This document shows, piece by piece, positions 1 through 6,528 of a DNA stretch of 6,528 nt. The stretch covers positions 1 to 6,528 of the forward strand of contig CALMID010000138.1 in the NCBI GenBank assembly GCA_937863915.1. Reading direction: 5' to 3'. Origin of the DNA: an uncultured Pseudomonas sp. (GTDB lineage: Bacteria > Pseudomonadota > Gammaproteobacteria > Pseudomonadales > Pseudomonadaceae). Each line of letters opens with the position of its first letter. The first letter of the stretch is position 1. Made by a program: the position numbers and the translations under genes. The notes under the pieces are model-generated. The model worked only from the letters and a program-made list of their open reading frames with translations. It was not told the origin of the DNA and made no database searches.

Positions 1-62
1 TCATGAGCAACGGCGGTTTCGGCGGCCTGCACGGCAAGCTGGCCAAGGCACTGGAGGGCTGA
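1..62 (+). CDS. mpl: Mpl murein peptide ligase, C-terminal end only (partial)
   Basis: Only the last 19 whole codons and the TGA stop (60-62) are in the window; the gene starts off the left edge. The visible tail begins MSNGGFGG and ends KALEG. This matches the conserved C-terminus of Mpl, the Mur-family ligase that joins recycled L-Ala-gamma-D-Glu-meso-diaminopimelate tripeptide to UDP-N-acetylmuramate in the cytoplasm during peptidoglycan recycling. Its stop is one base before the ubiX start, so the two are very likely cotranscribed and translationally coupled. An mpl-ubiX arrangement is also known to me from Pseudomonas chromosomes. The call rests on a short segment plus context; another Mur-type ligase is possible but less likely. 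Confidence 0.72.
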   Translation, partial: MSNGGFGGLHGKLAKALEG

Positions 63-63
63 C

Positions 64-693
64 ATGCAGGGTCCCGAACGCATCACCTTGGCCATGACCG
101 GCGCCTCCGGCGCCCAGTACGGCCTGCGCCTGCTCGACTGCCTGGTGCAGGAGGAGCGCGAGGTGCATTTCCTCATCTCCAAGGCGGCGCAACTGGTGAT
201 GGCCACCGAGACCGACGTGGCCCTGCCGGCCAAGCCGCAGGCGATGCAGGCCTTCCTCAGCGAATATACCGGCGCCGCGCCTGGGCAGATCCGCGTGTAC
301 GGCAAGGAAGACTGGATGGCGCCGCCGGCCTCCGGCTCCGGCGCGCCGAGTGCCATGGTGGTGGTGCCGTGCTCGACCGGCACCCTGTCGGCCATCGCCA
401 GCGGTGCCTGCAACAACCTGATCGAGCGCGCCGCCGACGTGGTGCTCAAGGAGCGTCGTCAGCTGATTCTGGTGCCGCGCGAGGCGCCGTTCTCCAGCAT
501 CCATCTGGAGAACATGCTCAAGCTGTCCAACCTGGGCGTGACCATCCTGCCGGCGGCTCCTGGCTTCTACCATCAGCCGCAGACGATCGATGATCTGGTC
601 GACTTCGTGGTCGCGCGCATCCTCAACTGCCTGAACATTCCCCAGGACATGCTGCCGCGCTGGGGCGAGCATCACCTGGCCAGCGATGAATAA
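64..693 (+). CDS. ubiX: UbiX flavin prenyltransferase
   Basis: This is a complete 209-residue protein of the UbiX/Pad1 flavoprotein family. UbiX attaches a dimethylallyl group to FMN to make prenylated FMN, the cofactor of the UbiD decarboxylase in ubiquinone synthesis; it is cytosolic and forms a dodecamer in known members. The N-terminus has the flavin-binding turn TGASG (residues 12-16). Later blocks are [16 protein letters not shown] (about 99-114), [12 protein letters not shown] (121-132), PREAP (138-142) and GFYHQPQ (167-173). The residues known to matter in the P. aeruginosa enzyme (S15, E49, K129, R139, E140, Y169, R185) are all present at the same numbers. A GGAGGG ribosome binding site at 53-58 lies inside the end of mpl, five bases before the ATG. 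The gene follows mpl by one base and overlaps the next gene by 8 bases. Confidence 0.96.
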   Translation: MQGPERITLAMTGASGAQYGLRLLDCLVQEEREVHFLISKAAQLVMATETDVALPAKPQAMQAFLSEYTGAAPGQIRVYGKEDWMAPPASGSGAPSAMVVVPCSTGTLSAIASGACNNLIERAADVVLKERRQLILVPREAPFSSIHLENMLKLSNLGVTILPAAPGFYHQPQTIDDLVDFVVARILNCLNIPQDMLPRWGEHHLASDE

Positions 694-976
694 GGCGCTG
701 TCTGCCCTGCTGCTGGCCTGCGCGATCCTGCCGGGTTGCGCCAGCGTCAGCACGCTGAATGCGGCCAAGGCCGATGCGCCGGTGATCTATGCCGGCACCC
801 GGCTGGACTGGTACGCCATCAACGGCGGCTGCTGCCCGACCGAGCGCTTCGGCACATCGGCGCCGGCTTATCCCAGTGTCGACCTGCCATTCAGCGCGCT
901 GCTCGATACCCTGCTGCTGCCGTTTGCCGTGGCCGCCGAACTGGGCGTGACCCTGGGCGTCAGCGGCGGCCTGTAA
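686..976 (+). CDS. Small YceK/YidQ-family (DUF1375) lipoprotein
   Basis: The gene encodes a 96-residue predicted lipoprotein. Its N-terminus is a classic type II signal: a Lys at residue 3, a hydrophobic stretch at about 4-14, and the lipobox LPGC at 15-18 with C18 as the lipidated residue. The next residues are Ala-Ser rather than Asp, which by the usual Lol rule favours the outer membrane. The mature part carries YAGTRLDW (about 35-42), a Cys-Cys pair (49-50) and [15 protein letters not shown], which resembles the YceK/YidQ family, whose function is not well established. The start codon lies within the end of ubiX, in a different frame, and no good ribosome binding site precedes it, so translation probably depends on ribosomes finishing ubiX. 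Family assignment is from memory of its motifs; the lipoprotein call is firm. Confidence 0.85.
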   Translation: MNKALSALLLACAILPGCASVSTLNAAKADAPVIYAGTRLDWYAINGGCCPTERFGTSAPAYPSVDLPFSALLDTLLLPFAVAAELGVTLGVSGGL

Positions 977-1022
977 GCCGCCGTCCTGATCTGCGGCAGG
1001 GCCGAGCGGCCCCGCACCTGCC
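964..1022 (+). other. Two GC-rich hairpins between the lipoprotein gene and ftsH
   Basis: The first inverted repeat pairs 964-970 with 977-983, a 7-bp perfect stem with a 6-base loop that contains the lipoprotein stop codon. The second can form as GGGCC (999-1003) with GGCCC (1008-1012) around a GAGC loop, or as an outer GGCAGG (995-1000) with CCTGCC (1017-1022). Neither is followed by a run of T, so these are not standard intrinsic terminators. They could slow transcription, stabilise the upstream mRNA end or be chance in GC-rich DNA. No convincing promoter for ftsH was seen in the 75-base gap, so ftsH may be read from upstream. Confidence 0.35.
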
Positions 1023-1038
1023 ACACTCCTGACACGAC

Positions 1039-1047
1039 AAGGAGGAG
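1039..1047 (+). promoter_or_regulatory. Strong ribosome binding site of the ftsH-like gene
   Basis: AAGGAGGAG lies four bases before the ATG at 1052. It is close to a full anti-Shine-Dalgarno match and is the best site in the window. It fixes the start codon and suggests efficient translation independent of the upstream gene. Confidence 0.85.
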
Positions 1048-1051
1048 CGGC

Positions 1052-2863
1052 ATGAAAGAGCAGATCCAGTTCAACCTGCGCTACTGGCTGGTGGCGGTGC
1101 TGCTGTTCAGCGGCCTGCAGTACCTGATGGCGCTGCAGCAGCGAACCGTGGAAATCCCCTACAGCGAATTCGAACAGTACCTGCAGGAGGGGCGCCTGGA
1201 GTCGGTGGCCGTGTCCGAGCGCTTTGTCGAAGGGACGCTCAAGGAGCCCCTGGCCAGCGGCCAGAATCTGGTGCGGGCCAACCGTATCGAGCCCGAACTG
1301 TCGGCCCACCTGCAGCAGTACGGGGTGCGCTACAGCGGGCGCATCGAGAGCACCCTGCTGCGCGATCTGTTGTCCTGGCTGCTGCCGTTGCTGCTGTTCT
1401 TCGGCGTCTGGTTCTTCCTCATGCGCCGTCTGGGCAATGGCATGGGCGGCGGCATGATGCAGATCGGCAAGAGCCGCGCGCGCATCTACATGGAAACCGA
1501 CAGCAAGGTGAGTTTTGCCGATGTCGCCGGGGTCGACGAGGCCAAGGACGAGCTGCGCGAGATCGTCGAGTTCCTGCGGGATCCCCAGACCTACGGCCGC
1601 CTTGGCGGGCGCATGCCCAAGGGCGTGCTGCTGGTCGGTCCGCCGGGCACCGGCAAGACCCTGCTGGCCAAGGCGGTTGCCGGCGAGGCGCGGGTGCCGT
1701 TCTTCTCCATTTCCGGTTCGGAGTTCGTCGAGCTGTTTGTCGGCGTGGGCGCGGCGCGGGTGCGCGACCTGTTCGAGCAGGCGCGCAGCAAGGCGCCTGC
1801 CATCATCTTCATCGACGAGCTGGATGCCCTGGGGCGTGCGCGGGGCATCGGCCCCATGGGCGGCGGCCATGACGAGAAGGAACAGACCCTCAACCAGTTG
1901 CTGGCCGAGCTGGATGGTTTCGATACCTCCAGCGGTCTGGTCCTGCTGGGGGCGACCAACCGCCCGGAAATCCTCGACCCGGCCCTGCTGCGCGCCGGGC
2001 GGTTTGACCGGCAGGTGCTGGTCGACCGGCCGGACAAGCTCGGGCGCCTGCAGATTCTCACCCTGCACCTGAAGAAGGCGCGGCTGGCGGCCGATGTCGA
2101 TGCCCAGGCCATCGCCGCGCTGACGCCGGGCTTCACCGGCGCGGACCTGGCCAACCTGGTCAACGAGGCGACCCTCTTGGCGACCCGGCGCCAGGCCGAG
2201 GCGGTGGCCATGGGCGATTTCAATGCGGCCATCGAGCGCATCGTCGCCGGCCTGGAAAAGCGCAATCGCCTGCTCAACCCGCGTGAGCGCGAGACCGTGG
2301 CCTATCACGAGATGGGCCACGCCCTGGTGGCCATGGCGCTGCCGGGCGTTGATCCGGTGCACAAGGTGTCGATCATTCCGCGCGGCCTGGGCGCGCTGGG
2401 CTACACCATCCAGCGACCGACCGAAGACCGTTTCCTCATGAGCCGCGAGGAGCTGGAGAACAAGATGGCGGTACTGCTGGGCGGGCGCGCGGCCGAATGG
2501 CTGGTGTTCGGCCAGCTGTCCACCGGTGCGGCGGACGATCTGGCCAAGGTCAGCGACATCGCCCGCGCCATGGTCACCCGCTATGGCATGAGCGAGCGCC
2601 TGGGGCCGGTGGTGCTGGAGCGCGAGCGTCAGCGCTTTCTCGACAGCGAGGCGATGTACGGCCTGACCCGCGCCCACGACTATGGCGAAGCCACCGCCGA
2701 TGCCATCGACGAGGAGGTGCGGCGTCTGGTCGAGGAGTCCTTCCAGCGCAGCCTGACGCTACTGGATGCGCGCCGCGAGCTGCTCAAGCGCTGCGCCGGC
2801 GAGCTGCTCGAACACGAGACCCTCGATGCGGCGCAGCTGCAGGCGCTGGTTGGCGCCGGCTAG
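1052..2863 (+). CDS. ftsH: FtsH-family ATP-dependent membrane zinc protease, probably an accessory paralogue
   Basis: This 603-residue protein has the full FtsH layout. A first membrane segment (about 11-28) is followed by a periplasmic part of about 75 residues and a second membrane segment (about 106-125), then a Gly-rich linker and cytoplasmic AAA+ and M41 protease domains. Visible motifs are Walker A GPPGTGKT (196-203), the pore loop FVGVG (229-233), Walker B IIFIDE (251-256), the second region of homology ATNRP...RAGRFDR (301-320), the zinc site HEMGH (419-423) and the likely third zinc ligand D496 in STGAADDL. All catalytic residues are present, so it should be an active hexamer degrading membrane and unstable cytosolic proteins. 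The N-terminus is unlike the housekeeping FtsH I know, and it ends just after the protease domain, lacking the long tail of E. coli FtsH (647 residues). I infer an extra copy; its substrates are unknown. Confidence 0.95.
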   Translation: MKEQIQFNLRYWLVAVLLFSGLQYLMALQQRTVEIPYSEFEQYLQEGRLESVAVSERFVEGTLKEPLASGQNLVRANRIEPELSAHLQQYGVRYSGRIESTLLRDLLSWLLPLLLFFGVWFFLMRRLGNGMGGGMMQIGKSRARIYMETDSKVSFADVAGVDEAKDELREIVEFLRDPQTYGRLGGRMPKGVLLVGPPGTGKTLLAKAVAGEARVPFFSISGSEFVELFVGVGAARVRDLFEQARSKAPAIIFIDELDALGRARGIGPMGGGHDEKEQTLNQLLAELDGFDTSSGLVLLGATNRPEILDPALLRAGRFDRQVLVDRPDKLGRLQILTLHLKKARLAADVDAQAIAALTPGFTGADLANLVNEATLLATRRQAEAVAMGDFNAAIERIVAGLEKRNRLLNPRERETVAYHEMGHALVAMALPGVDPVHKVSIIPRGLGALGYTIQRPTEDRFLMSREELENKMAVLLGGRAAEWLVFGQLSTGAADDLAKVSDIARAMVTRYGMSERLGPVVLERERQRFLDSEAMYGLTRAHDYGEATADAIDEEVRRLVEESFQRSLTLLDARRELLKRCAGELLEHETLDAAQLQALVGAG

Positions 2864-2878
2864 CGGCAGGAGCCTGGG
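2864..2878. other. 15-base gap between convergent genes
   Basis: The stops of the ftsH-like gene (+) and the MBL hydrolase gene (-) are separated by only 15 bases. An imperfect inverted repeat spans the gap: CGGCTAG at about 2858-2864 faces CTAGGCCG at 2879-2886, with one unpaired base. There is no T run on either side, so no intrinsic terminator can be claimed for either gene. Confidence 0.4.
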
Positions 2879-3745
2879 CTAGGCCGCCAGCTGGCGCAGC
2901 TCGGCGCAGCAGTCGCTGAGGCTGTAGCGCTGCTGCTCGTCGCGCACCACGCGGCCCATGGCGATCCGTGGGTCGTGGGTGAATACCAAGCGTCCGTTGC
3001 GGGCCAGCAGGCTGTCGAGCAGGCGTTCCTTTTCCTCGATCAGTCCTTCGGGAAAGCGGTCGTAGCCCATGGTCAGCGGCAGGTGTACCCAGGGCGAACC
3101 GGGCACCAGATCGCCCGCAAACACGATGGGACCATCCGGCATGGTCACTTCCGGCAGCAACTGGCCGGGCGTATGACCATCGCTCCAGTGCAGGCGCCAG
3201 TCGGGGCCGAGCAGGTCGCAGTGGCCCTGCTGGTCGAGCAACTGCAGGCGTCCGCTGCTCTCCAGCAGGTCGAGCAGCTCGGGGATGAACGAGGCCCGGT
3301 CGCGCGGGTGCGGGTGGCGCGCGCGCTGCCAGTGGCTGCGGCCGGTGACGAACTGCGCATTGGGAAACAGCAGGCGCATTGGCCGGCCATCCTCCCAGGG
3401 TGCGAGCAGGCCGCCGGCGTGGTCGAAGTGCAGGTGGGTGAGCAGCACGATGTCGATATCGGCATCGCTCAGGCCGACCTCGGCCAGGCTGTCGAGCAGC
3501 ACGTGGCGCTCTTCCTGCACGCCGAAGCGCTGCTTCATCTCGGGGCTGAAGAAGGCGCCGATGCCGGTTTCGATGAGGATGTTGCGGCCCGCTTCCTGAA
3601 CCAGCAGGGCGCGGCAGCCGAGGTCGATGCGGTTCTGTTCGTCGGCCGGCATCCAGCGCTGCCAGAGCGCCTTGGGCGCGTTGCCGAACATGGCGCCGCC
3701 ATCGAGTTTCTGGCTGTTGCCGCGGAGGGTGGTGAGGGTGCGCAT
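2879..3745 (-). CDS. Metallo-beta-lactamase-fold hydrolase
   Basis: The gene encodes a 288-residue cytosolic MBL-fold enzyme with no signal peptide. It has the HxHxDH signature in THLHFDHAGG (H104, H106, D108, H109), then H191 in SDGHTPGQ, D212 in FAGDLVPG and H257 in VFTHDP. This is a complete set of ligands for a two-metal site. The family hydrolyses esters, lactones and thioesters; N-acyl homoserine lactonases and methyl parathion hydrolase share this pattern, but the sequence alone does not give the substrate. The start was chosen at 3745 because AGGTGA sits just upstream; a longer in-frame start at 3811 would run through a terminator hairpin and adds a basic, low-complexity peptide. It lies downstream of the acyl-CoA dehydrogenase gene on the same strand and converges on ftsH. 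Confidence 0.9.
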   Translation of the reverse strand: MRTLTTLRGNSQKLDGGAMFGNAPKALWQRWMPADEQNRIDLGCRALLVQEAGRNILIETGIGAFFSPEMKQRFGVQEERHVLLDSLAEVGLSDADIDIVLLTHLHFDHAGGLLAPWEDGRPMRLLFPNAQFVTGRSHWQRARHPHPRDRASFIPELLDLLESSGRLQLLDQQGHCDLLGPDWRLHWSDGHTPGQLLPEVTMPDGPIVFAGDLVPGSPWVHLPLTMGYDRFPEGLIEEKERLLDSLLARNGRLVFTHDPRIAMGRVVRDEQQRYSLSDCCAELRQLAA

Positions 3746-3749
3746 GGAA

Positions 3750-3755
3750 TCACCT
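3750..3755 (-). promoter_or_regulatory. Ribosome binding site of the MBL hydrolase gene
   Basis: Read on the minus strand this is AGGTGA, four bases before the ATG at 3745. It decides the start against the upstream in-frame ATG at 3811. Confidence 0.75.
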
Positions 3756-3771
3756 GCAGGGCTCGGGGAAT

Positions 3772-3807
3772 AAAAAAGACGCGGTGCCCGACTGCGAGGG
3801 CACCGCG
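3772..3807 (-). terminator. Intrinsic terminator after the acyl-CoA dehydrogenase gene
   Basis: On the minus strand, 14 bases past the dehydrogenase stop codon, a perfect 10-bp GC-rich stem (3807-3798 with 3789-3780) closes an 8-base loop. After three bases comes a run of six T (3777-3772). This is a standard Rho-independent terminator. It ends only about 26 bases before the start codon of the MBL hydrolase gene. Confidence 0.9.
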
Positions 3808-3821
3808 CCAATGCTCAAACG

Positions 3822-5591
3822 TCAGAACTGCTCGGCGTGGTGCCCGAACAGCGGGGTGCTGCCGGCGCGGATGCAGGCTTCCAGGCTGAGGGTGCGCGGC
3901 AGCAGGCGGCGGAAGAAGAACTCGGCGCTGGCCAGCTTGCCGGCATGGAAGCCTTCGTCCTCGGCGCGGCGCGCGGCGGCACAGTCGGCCATGCGTGCCC
4001 ACATGTAGGCATAGGCGGTGTAACCGAACAGGTGCAGGTACTCCACCGACGCGGCGCCGATCTCGTGGGGGTTGCTGCGGGCCTGCTCCAGTAGCCAGGC
4101 GCTGATCTCGCGCAGGCGTTGCACCGCGCTTTTCAGTTCGGCTGCATACAGACCGTCGCGGGCGGCCCAGCTGTCCATCTCGGCGCAGAACGCCTGCAGG
4201 CCGGCACCGCCGCCTGCTGCCACCTTGCGCCCGAGCAGGTCGAGGGCCTGGATGCCGTTGGTGCCTTCGTAGATCTGCGCGATGCGCACGTCGCGCACCA
4301 GCTGTTCCTGGCCCCATTCGCGGATGTAGCCGTGGCCGCCGAACACCTGCTGGCCGTGGATGCAGCTTTCCAGTCCGCTGTCGGTGAAGAACGCCTTGGC
4401 CACCGGCGTCAGCAGGGCGACCAGGGCTTCGGCGCGGCGCTGCTCGTCGGCATCGACGGCGAACTTGGCCAGGTCGAGCTGCTGGCCGACGTAGCAGGCG
4501 AAGGCGCGGCCGCCTTCGGTCATGGCCTTCATGGTCAGCAGCATGCGGCGCACGTCGGCGTGCACGATGATCGGGTCGGCGGCCTTGTCCTGAGCCTGCG
4601 GGCCGCTCGCCGACCGGCTCTGCAGGCGCTCGCGGGCGTAGCTCACGGCATTCTGGTAGGAGGCTTCGGCGCAGCCGATGCCCTGGATGCCGATGGACAG
4701 GCGTTCGTAGTTCATCATGGTGAACATCGCCGCCAGGCCCTTGTTGGCTTCGCCGATCAGGTAGCCGGTGGCGCCGTCGAAGTTCATCACGCAGGTGGCC
4801 GAGGCCTTGATGCCCATCTTGTGCTCGATGGAGCCGCAGGACACGGCGTTGCGTTCACCCAGCGAACCATCGGCATTGACCATCCGCTTGGGCACCAGGA
4901 ACAGCGAGATGCCTTTCGGCCCTGCCGGGGCGTCCGGCAGCTTGGCCAGCACCAGGTGGATGATGTTCTCGGTCAGGTCCTGCTCGCCGCCGGTGATGAA
5001 GATCTTGCTGCCGCTGATCCGGTAGCTGCCGTCGGCCTGGGGTTCGGCGCGGGTGCGGATCAGCCCCAGGTCGGTGCCGGCATGGGCTTCGGTCAGGCAC
5101 ATGGAGCCGGCCCAGCGGCCTTCGTACATCGGCGGCAGGTAGGTGTTCTTCAGCGCTTCGCTGGCATGGGCGTCGATGGCCAGGCAGGCGCCGGAGGAGA
5201 GTGCCGAGTACAGGGCGAAGCTGGAACCGGCGGCATAGAGCATTTCCTCGAACTGCACGGCGAGCATCTTGGGCATGCCCATGCCGCCGTAGGCCGGGTT
5301 GCCGGACAGGCCGACCCAGCCGCCCTGAATGTAGGTGGCGTAGGCTTCCTTGAACCCCGCCGGGGTGGTGACCGCGCCCTGGCTCCACTGCGCGCCTTCC
5401 TCGTCGCCGCTGCGGTTGAGCGGGGCGATCAGCGTGCCGGTGACCTTGGCCGCTTCCTCGAGGATGGCGTCGGCGGTCTGCGCGTCCACCGTCTCGGCCA
5501 GGGCCGGCAGGCGGGCCCACAAAGCGGGGGCGTCGAACACGTCGTGGAGGACAAAACGCAGGTCACGCAGGGGAGCGTTGAATTCGGGCAT
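3822..5591 (-). CDS. Long-form acyl-CoA dehydrogenase (DmdC/FadE-like)
   Basis: This 589-residue flavoenzyme belongs to the long branch of the acyl-CoA dehydrogenase family, about 200 residues longer than the classic 380-400-residue enzymes. Members use FAD to form the alpha-beta double bond of acyl-CoA and pass electrons to electron-transfer flavoprotein. In order it shows a short N-terminal leader typical of this branch (MPEFNAPLRDLRFVLHDVF), an alpha-helical N domain, the flavin/substrate block MCLTEAHAGTDLG (164-176), the middle beta domain with KIFITGGE (196-203), the C helical domain with VFGGHGYIREW (416-426) and YEGTNGIQ (441-448), then an extra C-terminal helical domain. E442 in YEGTNGIQ is the likely catalytic base. 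The substrate cannot be told: medium- or long-chain acyl-CoA, or a branched or methylthio acid. The start at 5591 is chosen for its GAGGTG site. It follows actP and is flanked by terminators on both sides. Confidence 0.94.
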   Translation of the reverse strand: MPEFNAPLRDLRFVLHDVFDAPALWARLPALAETVDAQTADAILEEAAKVTGTLIAPLNRSGDEEGAQWSQGAVTTPAGFKEAYATYIQGGWVGLSGNPAYGGMGMPKMLAVQFEEMLYAAGSSFALYSALSSGACLAIDAHASEALKNTYLPPMYEGRWAGSMCLTEAHAGTDLGLIRTRAEPQADGSYRISGSKIFITGGEQDLTENIIHLVLAKLPDAPAGPKGISLFLVPKRMVNADGSLGERNAVSCGSIEHKMGIKASATCVMNFDGATGYLIGEANKGLAAMFTMMNYERLSIGIQGIGCAEASYQNAVSYARERLQSRSASGPQAQDKAADPIIVHADVRRMLLTMKAMTEGGRAFACYVGQQLDLAKFAVDADEQRRAEALVALLTPVAKAFFTDSGLESCIHGQQVFGGHGYIREWGQEQLVRDVRIAQIYEGTNGIQALDLLGRKVAAGGGAGLQAFCAEMDSWAARDGLYAAELKSAVQRLREISAWLLEQARSNPHEIGAASVEYLHLFGYTAYAYMWARMADCAAARRAEDEGFHAGKLASAEFFFRRLLPRTLSLEACIRAGSTPLFGHHAEQF

Positions 5592-5595
5592 CGGG

Positions 5596-5601
5596 CACCT
5601 C
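5596..5601 (-). promoter_or_regulatory. Ribosome binding site of the acyl-CoA dehydrogenase gene
   Basis: Read on the minus strand this is GAGGTG, four bases before the ATG at 5591. It supports that start over the in-frame ATG at 5660, which would lie inside the actP terminator stem. Confidence 0.78.
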
Positions 5602-5608
5602 AATCGGG

Positions 5609-5628
5609 CGCCGGGGCAGGCCCCGGCG
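5609..5628 (-). repeat. GC-rich palindrome in the leader of the acyl-CoA dehydrogenase gene
   Basis: CGCCGGGG (5609-5616) is a perfect inverted repeat of CCCCGGCG (5621-5628) around a 4-base loop, giving an 8-bp all-GC stem. On the minus strand it lies between the actP terminator and the dehydrogenase ribosome binding site, seven bases before the latter. No T run follows, so it is not a terminator of its own. It could be a leader structure, an operator or an mRNA end stabiliser. Confidence 0.55.
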
Positions 5629-5639
5629 AGTGGTGGAAG

Positions 5640-5666
5640 AAAAAGGGCCGTTGTCGGCAACGGCCC
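5640..5666 (-). terminator. Intrinsic terminator after actP
   Basis: On the minus strand, downstream of the actP stop, a perfect 9-bp stem GGGCCGTTG/CAACGGCCC (5666-5658 with 5653-5645) closes a 4-base loop and runs directly into five T (5644-5640). It is a clear Rho-independent terminator. The whole actP-to-dehydrogenase gap is 113 bases, and I saw no convincing sigma-70 promoter in it. Confidence 0.93.
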
Positions 5667-5704
5667 GGAGGGTCAGGCGCGCCGAGGGGCAGCGCCGGAC
5701 TGTT

Positions 5705-6528
5705 TCAATGGCTGGAGGCCGCGGCGGCGCCCAGGCCGGTCTGCGCCCGGACGAACTGGTCGTCGAAGGCGGCGCGCTCACGCATCGCACGGGCGCTGCG
5801 GTCCAGCTTGGAGACCACGACGATGACCAGGAAGGCCAGCGGCATGGAGAACAGCGCCGGGTGGTCGTAGGGGAAGATCGCCTGGGCATGGCCAAGCACG
5901 GTGACCCACACGGCCGGCGACAGGATCACCAGCAGCAGCGCCGTGATCAGGCCGACGAAGCCGCCGCACAGGGCGCCGCGGGTGGTCAGGCCCTTCCAGT
6001 ACATGGCCATGATCAGCACCGGGAAGTTGGTCGAGGCGGCCACGCCGAAGGTCAGGCCGACCAGGAAGGCCACGTTCATCTTCTCGAACAGGATGCCCAG
6101 CAGGATGGCGACGATGCCCAGACCGACGGTGGCGATGCGGGTCACGCGCATCTCCTCCTTCTCGCTGGCCGTGCCCTTCTTCAGGACGGTGGCGTACAGG
6201 TCGTGGGAGATCGCCGAGGCGCCGGCCAGGGCCAGGCCGGAGACCACCGCGAGGATGGTGGCGAAGGCCACGGCAGAGAGGAAGCCGAGGAACAGGTTGC
6301 CGCCCACGGCCTTGGCCAGGTGCATGGCGACCATGTTGCCGCCGCCGATCAGCGCGCCCTTGGTGTCGCCGCCGACAAAGAACTGCGGGTCGGTGCCGAC
6401 GATGACGATGGCGGCGAAGCCCAGCACCATCACCACCAGGAAGAAGAAGCCGATGAAACCGGTGGCGTAGAACACCGACTTGCGCGCTTCCTTGGCGTTG
6501 GGCACGGTGAAGAAGCGCATCAGGATGT
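5705..6528 (-). CDS. actP: ActP cation/acetate symporter, C-terminal half (partial)
   Basis: The reading frame is open to the right edge of the window, so the gene starts beyond it; 273 residues and the TGA stop (5705-5707) are visible. The E. coli protein has 549 residues, so about half is present. The visible part aligns with ActP from memory across its whole length: [46 protein letters not shown], then NFP, YW-LTTRGA, IFPY-(two residues)-PALFS and a C-terminal tail with QTG-G. It belongs to the sodium:solute symporter family and imports acetate and related short acids with a cation across the inner membrane. About six hydrophobic segments remain. A Met at 6520 is internal, because the codons before it read Ile-Leu as in E. 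coli ActP. In many proteobacteria a small yjcH gene precedes actP; it would be outside the window. Confidence 0.95.
   Translation of the reverse strand, partial: ILMRFFTVPNAKEARKSVFYATGFIGFFFLVVMVLGFAAIVIVGTDPQFFVGGDTKGALIGGGNMVAMHLAKAVGGNLFLGFLSAVAFATILAVVSGLALAGASAISHDLYATVLKKGTASEKEEMRVTRIATVGLGIVAILLGILFEKMNVAFLVGLTFGVAASTNFPVLIMAMYWKGLTTRGALCGGFVGLITALLLVILSPAVWVTVLGHAQAIFPYDHPALFSMPLAFLVIVVVSKLDRSARAMRERAAFDDQFVRAQTGLGAAAASSH

Noticed and set aside
1..768. A 255-codon minus-strand frame opposite ubiX
   Set aside because: It has no motif and is Arg/Gly/His-rich; ubiX on the + strand is certain.
977..1051. Possible heat-shock promoter in front of ftsH
   Set aside because: I looked for sigma-32-like or sigma-70-like boxes and found no pair with acceptable match and spacing.
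623..2677. A 684-codon open frame on the minus strand opposite ubiX, the lipoprotein gene and ftsH
   Set aside because: It is a shadow of GC-rich coding DNA. The product is low-complexity, rich in Gln, Ala, His, Gly and Arg with no family motif, and it runs across three well-supported + strand genes.
3746..3811. Upstream in-frame start giving a 310-residue hydrolase
   Set aside because: The extension would be encoded by the terminator hairpin, and the good ribosome binding site points to the start at 3745.
2975..3889. A 304-codon plus-strand frame opposite the MBL hydrolase
   Set aside because: It is a shadow frame with low-complexity product; the minus strand carries all MBL metal ligands.
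5592..5660. Upstream in-frame start giving a 612-residue acyl-CoA dehydrogenase
   Set aside because: It begins inside the actP terminator stem; the family N-terminus and ribosome binding site fit the start at 5591.
4119..5870. A 583-codon open frame on the plus strand opposite the acyl-CoA dehydrogenase
   Set aside because: The product is rich in Gly, Ala, Val, His and Gln without recognisable domains, and the opposite strand encodes a full dehydrogenase and the end of actP. It also crosses the actP terminator.

Overview
The window is GC-rich chromosomal DNA from a Pseudomonas-type gammaproteobacterium. The best clue is UbiX: its length and the positions of its key residues (S15, E49, K129, R139, E140, Y169, R185) match the numbering I recall for the Pseudomonas aeruginosa enzyme. 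An mpl-ubiX junction and ActP, both proteobacterial types, agree with this. The species cannot be fixed from the sequence alone. The window looks like ordinary core or near-core chromosome: no tRNA, rRNA, insertion sequence, CRISPR array or phage gene was seen.

Left half, + strand: the last codons of mpl (murein peptide ligase), then ubiX (flavin prenyltransferase) one base later, then a small YceK-type lipoprotein whose start overlaps the end of ubiX by 8 bases. These look like one translationally coupled unit. After a 75-base gap with GC-rich hairpins but no clear terminator comes a complete FtsH-family membrane AAA+ zinc protease of 603 residues. It has a very strong ribosome binding site and looks like an accessory, short-tailed FtsH rather than the housekeeping copy.

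Right half, - strand, read from the right edge: the C-terminal half of actP (cation/acetate symporter, cut by the window edge), a long-form (DmdC/FadE-like) acyl-CoA dehydrogenase, and a metallo-beta-lactamase-fold hydrolase that converges on ftsH with only 15 bases between the stops. Textbook intrinsic terminators follow both actP and the dehydrogenase gene, so the three genes share a strand but are separated by termination signals. ActP and the dehydrogenase both feed acetyl-CoA and acyl-CoA metabolism. The substrate of the hydrolase is unknown.

I found no convincing new multi-gene system. The points most worth a second look are the accessory FtsH, the terminator-plus-hairpin leader in front of the acyl-CoA dehydrogenase, the terminator placed just before the hydrolase gene, and the small lipoprotein coupled to ubiX.
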